This document shows positions 55,345-64,000 of a DNA stretch of 64,000 nt, piece after piece. Origin of the DNA: Bacteroidaceae bacterium (lineage in GTDB: Bacteria > Bacteroidota > Bacteroidia > Bacteroidales > Bacteroidaceae); assembly GCA_024699495.1 (NCBI GenBank), contig JAILPK010000001.1:18817-82816 (forward strand), written 5' to 3'. The notes beneath the pieces were generated by a model. It did not search any database. It saw only the letters and a program-made list of their open reading frames with translations, and was not told the origin of the DNA. Both the position numbers and the translations under genes were made by a program. Position 1 is the first letter of the stretch. Each line of letters begins with the position of its first letter.

Positions 55345-58290
55345 ATGAAACATCTTAGACTCCTTTGCTGTTGGCTGATCATCTCTTTCGCCACGCAATC
55401 CTTTGCCCAGGACATGACCGAACTGACGGCAACTGAAGTAGCTAACTATGCGCGGCGGACCAGCCGCCAATATGCCGGTATCCACGACCCGAGTATTGTG
55501 CAGACAGGCAATTTGTATTACATAATGGGAACCCATCAGGGTTTTGCCCGTTCCTCCGACCTGATGAACTGGACCGGGTTGGGTATGCGCTACGCACGGG
55601 TAAACTCTGATGGCACAGTGTCCTCATGTGATTTTGCAGATGCTTACAGCGTCAATCAGACGCGCAAGGTGCGTGCTTTGGTCAACGGCGAGGTGAAGGA
55701 AGTGGACTTTGGCACTTATGATGCAAAAGCATGGGCCCGATCAGGTGTCTCTACATATAATATAGGCGGCAACCTCTGGGCTCCGGATATCATATATAAC
55801 CCTACGATGAAAAAGTGGTGTATGTATATGAGCGTTAATGGCGACGGATGGCACTCCGTGATTGTCTTGCTCACTTCTAACACCATCACCGGCGAATTTG
55901 TTTATCAGGGACCTGTCACATTCTCCGGTTTCATCAACGGGTCTGACACTATTATATCTTGGAAGAAGACTGACTTGGAACTTGTCATCGGCGAGCAGTC
56001 CTCTCTTCCTTCCCGATATAACAAGGGTGGCGCATGGGGTAGTTATTGGCCAAACAATATAGACCCTTGTGTGTTCTATGATGCAGACGGCACCCTGTGG
56101 ATGAGCTATGGCTCCTGGAGCGGAGGTATATTTATGATCAGGCTTGATCCTACCACAGGCCTGCGTGACTACACAGTAACCTATCCTGTTACTACCGTTC
56201 GTGATGACCACGCCCTGTCTGATCCGTACTTCGGAATACGCATTGCAGGAGGTGACTATGTCAGCGGAGAAGGTTCTTATATAGAAAAGATAGGTAATTA
56301 TTATTATCTCTTTATGAGCAACGGCGGTCTTGAATCCAACAGGGGATATGTGATGCGTGTATTTCGCTCCAAGAACCCTGCCGGGCCTTATGTCGATGTC
56401 CGCGGAAATACTGCCATTTACGACTGGTATGCTTTGAATTATGGCCCGGGCAACACCGACACCCGCGGCGACTTGCTTATGAGCTCATACAGCGGATGGG
56501 GATTCCAGCAGCAGGGTGAGGGCCGCGTAGCTCAGGGTCACAACTCCGCCTTTGTAGATGATAAGGGCCGGGCTTTTGTGGTCTATCATACCCGCTTCGA
56601 CGGTGGTGGTGAGTGGTTCCAGGACCGTGTTCATCAACTCTTCCTCAACCGTAATGGCTGGCTGGTGTGCGCTCCGTTTGAATATAACGGAGAGACCCTT
56701 GTTCAGGATGATTTGGATAAGGGCTGCCTCTATACTGAAGACCAGATTGTGGGCAGATATTCAGTGCTTCAACACCGTTATCGTCTTAATCACGAACAGC
56801 GGGAGACTGTTACTCCTGTTTGGATGGAGTTCACCGAGGATAATAAAGTAGTCTGCGACGGCGAGGCCGTCGGCACATGGACGATGGTGGCAGGAACCGG
56901 CTACATCACAGTTGTCATCAACAGCGAACGCTATGACGGCGTTGTGACGCGTCAGACTGTAGAGACTTCTGTGGCCAAGGCCTTGTGCATCTCGGGTCTG
57001 AACGCCAGCTCTGGTGAGCCTATGTGGGCATATAAGATGGAGCCTGAATATGCTGTGGCTTTTACCGCAAAGGATTATACGTCAGAGATCAGTGACAATG
57101 ACATAATCAACAAGAACTTTGAACTCTCCACCGCCTATAATCAATATGGAGCGTCAATTCTCTGGACCTCTTCTGAGCCCGAGGTGGTTGAGCTTGTGCC
57201 TGATGGTCAGATGTATTGGGGACATTACAATCCTGCAGATACGGTAACGCCTCTTACACTCACTTGCCGTATTTCTGCTGGCAACTCATATTATGAACAG
57301 GCCTATTCTGTAAAGGCAGCGCGCAACACTATGACCGAGGCCCAGCGTGAAGAGGCCCTCTCATCTATGGTTGCCTACTACGACTTCGAACAGACCCTTT
57401 CGTCAACTGTAAACCAGATAGATCCTACCCAGAAGATGTCCTTCACCAAGGGCAATAGTGGAACTCGCCCGGAATTGGAGCGCGGGGTAACGCGGGAGTC
57501 ACGTCATGCTAACTTCTTCGCTGGCAGTTCTGCTGCAGAGGCGTCATATGCTGTATGCCCGAATCCGCTCAAAGACAAGGATTTGAAGGATGGCTTCAGC
57601 ATTTCGCTCTGGGTGCGTTCCGACGGCAGCACATCCGACTGGTGGCTTTTGCCAATATGGAGCATCACAGACAAGCGCGCCAATATGAGCACCCTCTCTC
57701 AGACGCTTTATTTCACTCCTAATGTGACGGTCGGATTCACCGCGGGCGACGATTATTTCTATGCCAATAAGCCGGTTGAAGATGCCACCAGTGGGACTGG
57801 ATACATGGACTCCTTCGCATGGAGATTCGTCACCTTCACCTGCGACAGTTCGGGTATTGCTACCTTCGTCAATGGCGTGAAGAAGTCAGTGAAGAAATTC
57901 GAGAGCAGCGCGGGCACGGCCAACACAGCATCCAAAGCGGCAGCCCTCTTCGACTTCTCCAAGGTGCTTGATATGGTTGCTTCGGCTCAGTATATGCAGC
58001 TCGGACTCGGCGTTAAGGGTCTGGGTACTCCGCTGTTCTCTGCCGATGACCTCATCGTCCATGAAAAAGCGCTTACCGCTTCGCAGGCTGCTACACTCAA
58101 CCGCATCGCTACTCGAGTAGCCGACTTCACCTCTGGAATCAACGATGTTCCATTCGCTGACACATCCGTCTCCGGAGCAGTCTCCGACGGCTTCATACGC
58201 GACCTCTCCGGACGCCGGGTAGCTGCCAAGGATATTCGCTCACTACCCTCTGGAATATATATATTAAACGGGAAAAAGATCAAGCGGTGA
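55345..58290 (+). CDS. Secreted GH43 arabinan endo-1,5-alpha-L-arabinosidase-like enzyme
   Basis: A 981-aa exported multidomain glycoside hydrolase. The signal peptide ends TQSFAQ (residue about 22). The five-bladed GH43 domain spans about residues 40-430, with the catalytic base D48 (GIHDPSIV), WAPDI, DPCVFYDADGTLWMSYGSW and the catalytic acid E309 (SGEGSYIEK). An arabinanase-type C-terminal beta domain (about 460-570), an Ig-like segment (about 580-660) and a LamG-like domain (about 670-910) follow. The end (DLSGRRVAAKDIRSLPSGIY to KIKR) resembles a short T9SS type A sorting tail. No susC/susD genes are nearby. Its stop overlaps the xseA GTG start. Confidence 0.88.
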   Translation: MKHLRLLCCWLIISFATQSFAQDMTELTATEVANYARRTSRQYAGIHDPSIVQTGNLYYIMGTHQGFARSSDLMNWTGLGMRYARVNSDGTVSSCDFADAYSVNQTRKVRALVNGEVKEVDFGTYDAKAWARSGVSTYNIGGNLWAPDIIYNPTMKKWCMYMSVNGDGWHSVIVLLTSNTITGEFVYQGPVTFSGFINGSDTIISWKKTDLELVIGEQSSLPSRYNKGGAWGSYWPNNIDPCVFYDADGTLWMSYGSWSGGIFMIRLDPTTGLRDYTVTYPVTTVRDDHALSDPYFGIRIAGGDYVSGEGSYIEKIGNYYYLFMSNGGLESNRGYVMRVFRSKNPAGPYVDVRGNTAIYDWYALNYGPGNTDTRGDLLMSSYSGWGFQQQGEGRVAQGHNSAFVDDKGRAFVVYHTRFDGGGEWFQDRVHQLFLNRNGWLVCAPFEYNGETLVQDDLDKGCLYTEDQIVGRYSVLQHRYRLNHEQRETVTPVWMEFTEDNKVVCDGEAVGTWTMVAGTGYITVVINSERYDGVVTRQTVETSVAKALCISGLNASSGEPMWAYKMEPEYAVAFTAKDYTSEISDNDIINKNFELSTAYNQYGASILWTSSEPEVVELVPDGQMYWGHYNPADTVTPLTLTCRISAGNSYYEQAYSVKAARNTMTEAQREEALSSMVAYYDFEQTLSSTVNQIDPTQKMSFTKGNSGTRPELERGVTRESRHANFFAGSSAAEASYAVCPNPLKDKDLKDGFSISLWVRSDGSTSDWWLLPIWSITDKRANMSTLSQTLYFTPNVTVGFTAGDDYFYANKPVEDATSGTGYMDSFAWRFVTFTCDSSGIATFVNGVKKSVKKFESSAGTANTASKAAALFDFSKVLDMVASAQYMQLGLGVKGLGTPLFSADDLIVHEKALTASQAATLNRIATRVADFTSGINDVPFADTSVSGAVSDGFIRDLSGRRVAAKDIRSLPSGIYILNGKKIKR

Positions 58291-59630
58291 CCCCACTCTC
58301 GCTCTTCGAACTGAATAACCTCGTGCGCTCCGTATTAGAGAGCACACTGCAACCATCCTATTGGGTGAAGGCAGAACTGGCAGAGGCTCGTGTGGCCTCC
58401 AACGGTCATTTCTATTGCGAATTCGTACAGAAAAACCCTGATACAAACACCTTCCTGGCAAGAGCCAGGGGGGTGATGTGGAGTCGCACATACAATATCC
58501 TCGCCCCTCTATTCGAGCGTGCTACCGGCGAACATCTGCGGGCAGGCTTGAACATTCTTGTAGAGGTCGAGCCGGAATTCCACGAGGCATATGGCTATTC
58601 GCTCAAGGTCGTTGACATAGACCCCTCTTTTACTATGGGGGATATGGCCCGCCGGCGCAAGGAGATTCTCGACAGGCTCGCAGCCGACGGCATCCTCGAA
58701 GACAATAAGACTCTCCCCCTGCCGCTGCTGATGAAGAACATCGCTGTCATCTCCTCAGCTTCGGCCGCGGGATATGGAGACTTCTGCAACCAATTGAGTT
58801 CCAACCCTTACGGACTTCACTTTAATATTCAGCTCTTCCCCGCTTCAATGCAGGGGGAGAATGTGCCTCAGAGCATTATGCATGCTCTTGAGAAGATAGC
58901 CAATCAGTGCTACGCCGACGGACAGGCGTGGCACTGTGTTGTCATAATTCGCGGCGGAGGAGCTACCAGCGACCTGGCTGACTACGAAGACTTCAATCTT
59001 GCAGCAGCTGTGGCGCAGATGCCTGTCCCGGTCATCGTGGGCATAGGACATGAACGCGATGAGACTGTGCTTGATTTTGTGGCTAATACACGTGTGAAGA
59101 CACCCACAGCCGCCGCCGCATTCATCATTGAGCATGGGGCGCAGGAACTTGCCGAACTGCAGGCTCTTGCAGATAGCCTTCGCTCTGCTGCCTCACAACT
59201 CATTACCCAGCAGCATAATGAACTGGAATCCATAGCTAAACTCTTACCTCATATCCATGCTTTGCTCCACGAGCAGCAGACTCGGCAACTCGAAGCCCTT
59301 GCTGTTCATGTGGCGAGCGCCACACAGCGTTGTCTGTGGACATCCGCTCAGGATTTGGAGAAGATCCGGACTGCTATCAGTCAGGCTCTCACCACGAAAA
59401 TACAGAAAGAGAAGTTCTGGCTTCAGTCGATGGCTCAGAGTATCGACAGTTTTAACCCTGAGGTGCTGCTTAAGCGCGGATATACACTCACCTGCCTGCC
59501 CGACGGGCAGCTCGTGCGCTCTGTTGCTGACCTGCATTCGGGCGACAGAATCACTACGATTTTCGCCGATGGAACTGCTACTGGCATAGTGGAGGAGGTC
59601 ACTGAGTCTCGCGAGTTCTTGAGTTCTTGA
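58287..59630 (+). CDS. xseA: Exodeoxyribonuclease VII large subunit
   Basis: Catalytic subunit of exonuclease VII, which degrades single-stranded DNA from both ends. The 447-aa protein has an N-terminal OB-fold (LSLFELNNLVRSVLES, YWVKAELAEAR), the nuclease core with IAVISSASAAGYGDF, VVIIRGGGATSDL and VGIGHERDETVLDFVA, then coiled coil and the C-terminal ILRRGYTLT-like LLKRGYTLT. The start is a GTG at 58287 overlapping the stop of the arabinanase gene (GTGA); the first in-frame ATG would remove the OB-fold. The last codons (FLSS-stop) come from a dispersed repeat. Confidence 0.95.
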   Translation: MTPLSLFELNNLVRSVLESTLQPSYWVKAELAEARVASNGHFYCEFVQKNPDTNTFLARARGVMWSRTYNILAPLFERATGEHLRAGLNILVEVEPEFHEAYGYSLKVVDIDPSFTMGDMARRRKEILDRLAADGILEDNKTLPLPLLMKNIAVISSASAAGYGDFCNQLSSNPYGLHFNIQLFPASMQGENVPQSIMHALEKIANQCYADGQAWHCVVIIRGGGATSDLADYEDFNLAAAVAQMPVPVIVGIGHERDETVLDFVANTRVKTPTAAAAFIIEHGAQELAELQALADSLRSAASQLITQQHNELESIAKLLPHIHALLHEQQTRQLEALAVHVASATQRCLWTSAQDLEKIRTAISQALTTKIQKEKFWLQSMAQSIDSFNPEVLLKRGYTLTCLPDGQLVRSVADLHSGDRITTIFADGTATGIVEEVTESREFLSS

Positions 59631-59703
59631 GTTGATAGCTTCGCAGCTGACGAGTTGGGAGGTAAGTTCTTGAGTTCTTAAGTTCTTAAGTTTTGAGTTG
59701 ACA
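59612..59703 (+). repeat. Dispersed intergenic repeat, copy D (partial)
   Basis: Starts in the final codons of xseA and consists of GAGTTCTTGAG / AAGTTCTTAAG units on both sides of a short middle (GACGAGTTGGGAGG). It shares the GAGTTCTTGAG units and the GACGAGTTG segment with copies B and C but lacks their TAGAGGATTAGTAATGGC core. Confidence 0.65.
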
Positions 59704-59745
59704 AGGAGCTGTATTCCTGACCTTAACCAGAAATGCTTATTTTTT

Positions 59746-59867
59746 ATAGATGGGATAGACAATATAGATAGGATAGACAATATAGATGGATAGACAATAT
59801 AGATGGATAGACAATATAGATGGATTGACAATATAGATGGGATAGATAATATAGATGGATAGAGTTT
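59746..59867 (+). repeat. Tandem array of a 17/18-bp unit, seven copies
   Basis: Seven head-to-tail units of ATAGATGG(G)ATAGACAAT, lengths 18, 18, 17, 17, 17, 18 and 17 bp, with few substitutions. The mixed unit length breaks any reading frame, so it is not coding. It occupies most of the xseA-xseB spacer, which is normally very short. Confidence 0.9.
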
Positions 59868-59923
59868 ATTATATAGAGGGCGCATAGAATATTATAATAT
59901 AGGAAATAAAAAATATAGAATAT

Positions 59924-60124
59924 ATGGAAGGTAAAGAAAAAGAAATCACCTATGAGAGCGCCAAGGAGCGTCTCGAGGCAATCACCAGCGAGTTGGAGGC
60001 TGGCAATGTGCATATAGACCTTCTTGCTAAGCGGCTTAAGGAAGCTCAGGAACTGTTGCGCTTCTGCAAAGACCAACTAACCAAAGCCGAAGAAGAGGTA
60101 ACAAAACTCTTGGAAGAACAATAG
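59924..60124 (+). CDS. xseB: Exodeoxyribonuclease VII small subunit
   Basis: A 66-aa helical protein that binds XseA. The sequence ITYESAKERLEAITSELEAGNVHIDLLAKRLKEAQELLRFC fits the XseB family (YEEAxxRLExIxxxLExG pattern, slightly varied). It lies 293 bp after xseA, separated by repeats, and 2 bp before tsaE. Confidence 0.9.
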   Translation: MEGKEKEITYESAKERLEAITSELEAGNVHIDLLAKRLKEAQELLRFCKDQLTKAEEEVTKLLEEQ

Positions 60125-60126
60125 AA

Positions 60127-60546
60127 ATGAAAATAACAATATCTTCTGACACGCCTGAGGTCATCGCCGAAGCTGCCCGACAGTTTATTGATGCCATCGG
60201 CGAACGCCGCATATTCGCGTTCTATGGAAAGATGGGGGCGGGCAAGACCACCTTCATCCGAGCCATCTGCGAAGGCCTCGGTGTTACTGACCCCGTCACC
60301 TCACCCACCTTTGCTATAGTCAACGAGTATAACGCTCAACCGGCCACACAGATTTTCCACTTCGACTTCTACCGCATAAAACGCCTCGAGGAAGCTTACG
60401 ACATAGGCTTTGAGGAATATCTCTATAGCGGTGCGCTCTGCCTGATTGAATGGCCAGAGTTGGTGGAAGAACTGCTTCCTACGGACACAGTCAACGTGGA
60501 AATCGCTGTTCAACCTGATGGCACGCGAATTGTAACCCTCCCATGA
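60127..60546 (+). CDS. tsaE: tRNA (adenosine(37)-N6)-threonylcarbamoyltransferase complex ATPase TsaE
   Basis: ATPase that works with TsaB and TsaD in making t6A37 on ANN-decoding tRNAs. The 139-aa protein has the P-loop G34-KMGAGKTT42, VTSPTFAIVNEY, HFDFYRIKRLEEAYDIGFEEYL and CLIEWPE. Length is normal. It starts 2 bp after xseB and its stop overlaps comF (ATGA). Confidence 0.95.
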   Translation: MKITISSDTPEVIAEAARQFIDAIGERRIFAFYGKMGAGKTTFIRAICEGLGVTDPVTSPTFAIVNEYNAQPATQIFHFDFYRIKRLEEAYDIGFEEYLYSGALCLIEWPELVEELLPTDTVNVEIAVQPDGTRIVTLP

Positions 60547-61265
60547 GCACTTACGCCGGCATCCGTCGCCGCACCCGCCTGCTTGCAGACAGTCTTGCGG
60601 ACTTCCTCTTTCCACGTTATTGCCTCGGATGCGGCCGCAGACTCGCAGTCACACAACACCTCGTCTGCCCCGACTGTGTCCTCAATATAATCCGCTTCAA
60701 TGCAGAAGATTCTCTCCATAGCCGCCTCTTGCGGTGGGGCGTGAGAATCCCGATGTATCATGTTGGCTCGTTTGCTTTTTACCGTCGTGATGAAGTCGTG
60801 GCGCGGTTGGTTCACTCGTTGAAATTCTTTAACAAACCGGAGATAGGCCGTTGGATGGGGCAATGGGCGGCTCAGGTGATGTCTTCAGAAGGCTTTTTTG
60901 ATGGAGTCGATGCTTTTGTGCCAATACCCATCTCCCGGTCTCGTCGTCGTCAGCGCGGCTACAACCAGGCTGAGCTTATTGCCCGGGGTCTGAGTGACAT
61001 AACCTCGATTCCTGTGGATACCTCCATCCTCTATCGCAAGCGTGATAATACTGCTCAGACTCATGTCTCACTCGTAGAGCGAGGTTCTAATGTCAAGGAT
61101 GTCTTTGCCCTGTTCGACGATTGCAAGGCGGAAGGCCGTTCGCTGATGGTGGTTGATGATGTGATAACGACAGGTTCCACAGCTGCCAATGCCATACAGA
61201 CACTTTCTGAGATTGAAGATATTCGTCTCTCGGTTTTTTCTTGGGCTGCAGTCAGAGAAATCTGA
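60543..61265 (+). CDS. ComF family phosphoribosyltransferase-like protein
   Basis: A 240-aa protein with an N-terminal four-cysteine zinc site (C27, C30, C42, C45) and a type I phosphoribosyltransferase domain. The motifs are FVPIPISRSRRRQRGYNQAE and the PRPP loop LMVVDDVITTGSTAAN. Relatives include ComFC/GntX; roles in DNA uptake are shown in some bacteria only. It overlaps tsaE by 4 bp and ends the xseA-comF run. Confidence 0.92.
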   Translation: MSTYAGIRRRTRLLADSLADFLFPRYCLGCGRRLAVTQHLVCPDCVLNIIRFNAEDSLHSRLLRWGVRIPMYHVGSFAFYRRDEVVARLVHSLKFFNKPEIGRWMGQWAAQVMSSEGFFDGVDAFVPIPISRSRRRQRGYNQAELIARGLSDITSIPVDTSILYRKRDNTAQTHVSLVERGSNVKDVFALFDDCKAEGRSLMVVDDVITTGSTAANAIQTLSEIEDIRLSVFSWAAVREI

Positions 61266-61439
61266 TTTTTTTTACTCATTGGGTCTTTTGTCTTTTTGTG
61301 TTTCCCAATGGAACCAAATCCGCCCTGTGCAGATTAGTGTTTCGTGCCTCATGGAAGGGTTTAATAGTCTTAGGAAGGTTTAGCCCTTAAAAAAACGTAA
61401 TTTTTCCATAGCCTTTATACTTGTTATGTGGTAAATGAT

Positions 61440-61447
61440 TACCTTTG
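61440..61447 (+). promoter_or_regulatory. -7 element for pnp
   Basis: TACCTTTG followed by CGCCG, about 86 bases before the pnp ATG at 61534, leaving a leader of roughly 80 bases. No -33 TTTG at 19-21 bases. A 7-bp hairpin CATTGGG/CCCAATG with a 20-base loop lies further upstream (61277-61310), after comF. Confidence 0.55.
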
Positions 61448-61533
61448 CGCCGTTTATGCTGAAAAAGACGATTAGATTTTTATTTTTCGACGCATTTTTA
61501 GTTAATTGTAAAAGAGAAAAACTGTAATTTAAG

Positions 61534-63777
61534 ATGAACGTAATCACAAAGACAGTCCAGCTCCCCGATGGCCGCGAAATCTCCATCGAAACTGGTAAGC
61601 TTGCAAAGCAAGCAGATGGTGCGGTGATGCTGCGCATGGGCAATACGATGCTCTTGGCCACAGTATGTGCTGCAAAAGACGCCGTTCCTGGAACGGATTT
61701 TATGCCTCTTCAAGTTGAATATCGCGAGAAATACTCCGCTGCAGGTCGTTTCCCGGGCGGATTCACGAAGCGCGAGGGTAAGGCAAATGACGATGAGATT
61801 CTTACTTGTCGTTTGGTGGATCGTGCGCTCCGTCCTCTTTTCCCCAGCAATTATCACGCTGAGGTTTATGTAAACGTAATCCTCTTCAGTGCAGATGGCA
61901 TTGACATGCCCGACGCTCTTGCCGGTTTTGCTGCCAGCGCTGCCCTCAGCTGCTCTGACATCCCGTTCGAAGGCCCTATCTCTGAGGTTCGTGTTGCTCG
62001 CATCGATGGCGAGTATGTCATCAACCCCACATTCGAGCAGATGAAGAGCGCTGATATGGACCTCATGGTCGGTGCTACCGAGGAGAACATCATGATGGTC
62101 GAGGGTGAGATGAAGGAAGTGTCCGAACAGGACCTGCTCGCTGCCCTCAAGGCCGCTCACGAGGCTATCAAGCCGATGTGCCGCATGCAGAAGGAGCTCT
62201 CCAAGGAGCTCGGCACCGACGTGAAGCGCGAGTACTGCCACGAGGTCAACGACGAGGCTCTGCGTGAGGCCGTCAAGGCCGCTTGCTATCAGCCGGCTTA
62301 CGACGTCACGAAGCAGGCTCTGGAGAAGCATGCCCGTGCCGAGGCTTTCGAGAAGATCCGCGAGGACTTCAAAGAAAAATATATGGCAGAACACGCCGAG
62401 ATTGCCGAGGATGCAGCCAAGGCTGAGGAGTTTAATGCTCTCGTTGACCGCTATTACCACGATGTGGAGCGCGACGCCATGCGCCGTTGCATCCTGGACG
62501 AGGGAGTGCGTCTCGATGGGCGTGGCACCACTGACATTCGCCCCATCTGGTGCGAGGTGAGCCCATTGCCTGGCCCTCACGGCAGCTCTATCTTCACTCG
62601 TGGTGAGACCCAGTCCCTGAGCACTGTTACCCTTGGTACCAAGCTCGATGAGAAACTGGTTGACGACGTGCTCGACCGCTCTTATATGCGTTTCCTGCTT
62701 CATTATAACTTCCCCCCGTTCTCCACGGGTGAGGCTAAGGCTCAGCGCGGCGTAGGCCGTCGTGAGATCGGTCACGGCCATCTCGCATGGCGCGCCCTGA
62801 AGGGTCAGATTCCTGCTGACTATCCTTACACAGTTCGTGTTGTGAGCGATATTCTGGAGTCCAACGGCTCAAGTTCCATGGCTACAGTATGTGCTGGAAC
62901 TCTCGCTCTGATGGATGCCGGTGTGCCTATCAAGAAGCCCGTCAGCGGTATTGCGATGGGTTTGATCAAGAACCCGGGAGAAGACAAGTATGCAGTCCTC
63001 TCTGACATCCTCGGCGACGAGGACCACCTCGGAGATATGGACTTCAAGACCACTGGCACACGCGACGGCCTCACAGCTACACAGATGGATATCAAGTGTG
63101 ACGGCCTCAGCTTCGACATCCTCGAGAAGGCTCTTATGCAGGCCAAGCAGGCTCGTGAGCACATCCTCGGCAAGATGCTCGAGACAATCGCTGAACCGCG
63201 TGAGGAACTGAAGCCTCATGTACCTCGCATCGAACAGATAATCATCCCGAAGGAGTTCATCGGAGCTGTGATTGGCCCTGGTGGTAAGATTATCCAAGGC
63301 ATGCAAGAAGACACCGGCGCAACTATCACCATCGACGAGGAAGACGGCGTAGGCAAGGTGCAAGTGAGCGGCCCGAATGCCGAAAGCATCAATGCTGCGA
63401 TGGCCAAGATCCGTTCCATCGTTGCCGTTCCTGAGGTCGGTGAGGTCTATGAGGGAACAGTTCGCACGATTATGCCTTACGGCTGCTTCGTAGAGTTTAT
63501 GCCGGGCAAGGACGGTCTGCTGCACATCTCCGAGATCGACTGGAAGCGCCTCGAGACCGTTGAGGAGGCAGGCATTAAGGAAGGTGACAAGCTCACCGTT
63601 AAGCTTCTGGACATCGACCCGAAGACCGGTAAGTTCAAGCTCTCCCACCGTGTCCTCATACCGAAACCTGAGGGCTATGTGGAGCGTCCTCCCCGTCAGC
63701 GTCGCGAGCGCCCCGAACGCCCCGAGCGTGGTGAGCGTCACGAACACAGCGACCACCGTCCCCGTCACGAGGAATAA
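61534..63777 (+). CDS. pnp: Polyribonucleotide nucleotidyltransferase (PNPase)
   Basis: Phosphorolytic 3'-5' exoribonuclease and degradosome-type enzyme. The 747-aa protein has two RNase PH domains (the first from about residue 10, with [21 protein letters not shown]; the second with [19 protein letters not shown] and [18 protein letters not shown]). The KH domain ([20 protein letters not shown]) and the S1 domain ([20 protein letters not shown]) are complete. The C-terminal 25 residues are a charged R/E/H/P-rich tail ([19 protein letters not shown]). Strong codon bias fits high expression. Confidence 0.97.
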   Translation: MNVITKTVQLPDGREISIETGKLAKQADGAVMLRMGNTMLLATVCAAKDAVPGTDFMPLQVEYREKYSAAGRFPGGFTKREGKANDDEILTCRLVDRALRPLFPSNYHAEVYVNVILFSADGIDMPDALAGFAASAALSCSDIPFEGPISEVRVARIDGEYVINPTFEQMKSADMDLMVGATEENIMMVEGEMKEVSEQDLLAALKAAHEAIKPMCRMQKELSKELGTDVKREYCHEVNDEALREAVKAACYQPAYDVTKQALEKHARAEAFEKIREDFKEKYMAEHAEIAEDAAKAEEFNALVDRYYHDVERDAMRRCILDEGVRLDGRGTTDIRPIWCEVSPLPGPHGSSIFTRGETQSLSTVTLGTKLDEKLVDDVLDRSYMRFLLHYNFPPFSTGEAKAQRGVGRREIGHGHLAWRALKGQIPADYPYTVRVVSDILESNGSSSMATVCAGTLALMDAGVPIKKPVSGIAMGLIKNPGEDKYAVLSDILGDEDHLGDMDFKTTGTRDGLTATQMDIKCDGLSFDILEKALMQAKQAREHILGKMLETIAEPREELKPHVPRIEQIIIPKEFIGAVIGPGGKIIQGMQEDTGATITIDEEDGVGKVQVSGPNAESINAAMAKIRSIVAVPEVGEVYEGTVRTIMPYGCFVEFMPGKDGLLHISEIDWKRLETVEEAGIKEGDKLTVKLLDIDPKTGKFKLSHRVLIPKPEGYVERPPRQRRERPERPERGERHEHSDHRPRHEE

Positions 63778-63801
63778 TCCTGAATCCCAAATAACTGTCA
63801 G

Positions 63802-63840
63802 TCCCGCTGCATCCATCCGGATATGGCGGGATTTCTTTTT
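63802..63840 (+). terminator. Terminator after pnp
   Basis: CCCGC and GCGGG with inner ATCC/GGAT pairing form an interrupted stem, followed by ATTTCTTTTT. 25 bp after the pnp stop. Confidence 0.75.
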
Positions 63841-63842
63841 GA

Positions 63843-63899
63843 CCAAGGGCAAAGTGCAAATTGCCCATGGGAAAAACCACTTTTGCCCAAGGGCAAAAC
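63843..63899. repeat. Nested inverted repeats of GGGCAAA / TTTGCCC
   Basis: GGGCAAAGTG (63848-63857) can pair with CACTTTTGCCC (63878-63888). TTGCCCATGGG and TGCCCAAGGGCA are further near-palindromes within the same 57 bp. No gene is seen. Several alternative hairpins are possible. Confidence 0.55.
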
Positions 63900-63905
63900 A
63901 CAAAT

Positions 63906-63966
63906 ACACCTTGATGTAATTGCACTTACACCTCGATGCAATCACCCTTACACCTTGATGTAATTG
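63906..63966. repeat. Three tandem 22-bp repeats with inner inverted repeat
   Basis: Units start at 63906, 63928 and 63950: ACACCTTGATGTAATTGC and variants. Each junction forms TTACA-CCTTGA-TGTAA or a close variant, so every unit carries a small inverted repeat. There is no spacer diversity, so this is not a CRISPR array. Confidence 0.75.
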
Positions 63967-63970
63967 ACGG

Positions 63971-63996
63971 CCCCCCTTAATCCCCCCGGAGGGGGG
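63971..63996. repeat. C-run/G-run hairpin at the window edge
   Basis: CCCCCC (63982-63987) faces GGGGGG (63991-63996) across GGA, preceded by a further CCCCCC at 63971-63976. It resembles the GC-rich hairpin between ftsA and ftsZ. It lies at the window edge, so its full extent is unknown. Confidence 0.5.
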
Positions 63997-64000
63997 AGAA

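Noticed and set aside
55345-58290. Polysaccharide utilisation locus around the GH43 gene
   Set aside because: No susC, susD, hybrid sensor or further glycosidase genes are nearby. Neighbours are an OmpA lipoprotein and DNA/RNA enzymes.
59746-59867. Possible coding repeat protein in the tandem array
   Set aside because: Units alternate between 17 and 18 bp, so no frame is kept and stops appear on the plus strand. The minus-strand frame is simple SIYIVYPSIL-type shadow sequence.
61498-63945. 427- and 358-codon open frames antisense to pnp
   Set aside because: They are shadows of the highly biased pnp gene, with no recognisable domain. One runs into the repeat region after pnp.
63906-63966. 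Possible CRISPR array
   Set aside because: The repeats are directly tandem with no unique spacers, and no cas genes are present in the window.

Overview
This is a chromosomal stretch of a Bacteroidales bacterium. The evidence is TAnnTTTG-type promoters with TTTG at -33, starts mostly without Shine-Dalgarno sequences, a Bacteroidetes-order dcw cluster with a PASTA-tailed FtsI, type IX secretion system (T9SS) genes, and a tRNA without encoded CCA. Composition and gene content resemble Muribaculaceae or Prevotellaceae. That family placement is inference.

Layout. 1-126: the start of a divergent exported protein. 459-16099: an uninterrupted cell wall/division (dcw) cluster, rsmH-ftsL-ftsI-murE-mraY-murD-ftsW-murG-murC-ftsQ-ftsA-ftsZ. 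16331-19025 (minus): porQ-cmk-ispH. 19272-24503: tonB, a polyprenyl synthase-tatD pair, then an exbB/small membrane protein/exbD/exbD energy-transduction operon closed by a strong terminator. 24605-27086 (minus): an AraC regulator and a RecD-like helicase. 27182-30904: hypothetical protein, DUF3822, rsmD, birA, pyrH. 31066-36133 (minus): a membrane nucleotide-sugar dehydratase, a DUF349 protein and corA. 36409-37929: gpmI. 38068-45558 (minus): alaS-pfkA-T9SS type B cargo-uvrA. 45713-52082: porW-like lipoprotein, porX and an FAD protein. 52251-55165: tRNA-Pro, aroA, a small unknown protein and an OmpA lipoprotein. 55345-61265: a GH43 arabinanase chained to xseA, xseB, tsaE and comF. 61534-63777: pnp, followed by short repeats up to the window end.

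How the genes fit together. The dcw genes build lipid II and the divisome. The window also holds much of a T9SS toolkit: PorQ (outer-membrane attachment complex), PorW/SprE-like (periplasmic lipoprotein), PorX (response regulator with PglZ effector), one likely type B cargo and one possible type A cargo (the arabinanase). TonB and the ExbB/D set would energise outer-membrane transport. The rest is housekeeping.

I did not find an undescribed multi-gene system. The least explained material is non-coding. A dispersed intergenic repeat of about 90-110 bp is present in three good copies and one partial copy, and two of them donate the last codons and stop of the upstream gene. A 17/18-bp tandem array lies between xseA and xseB. 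A 22-bp repeat with inner inverted repeats lies after pnp.
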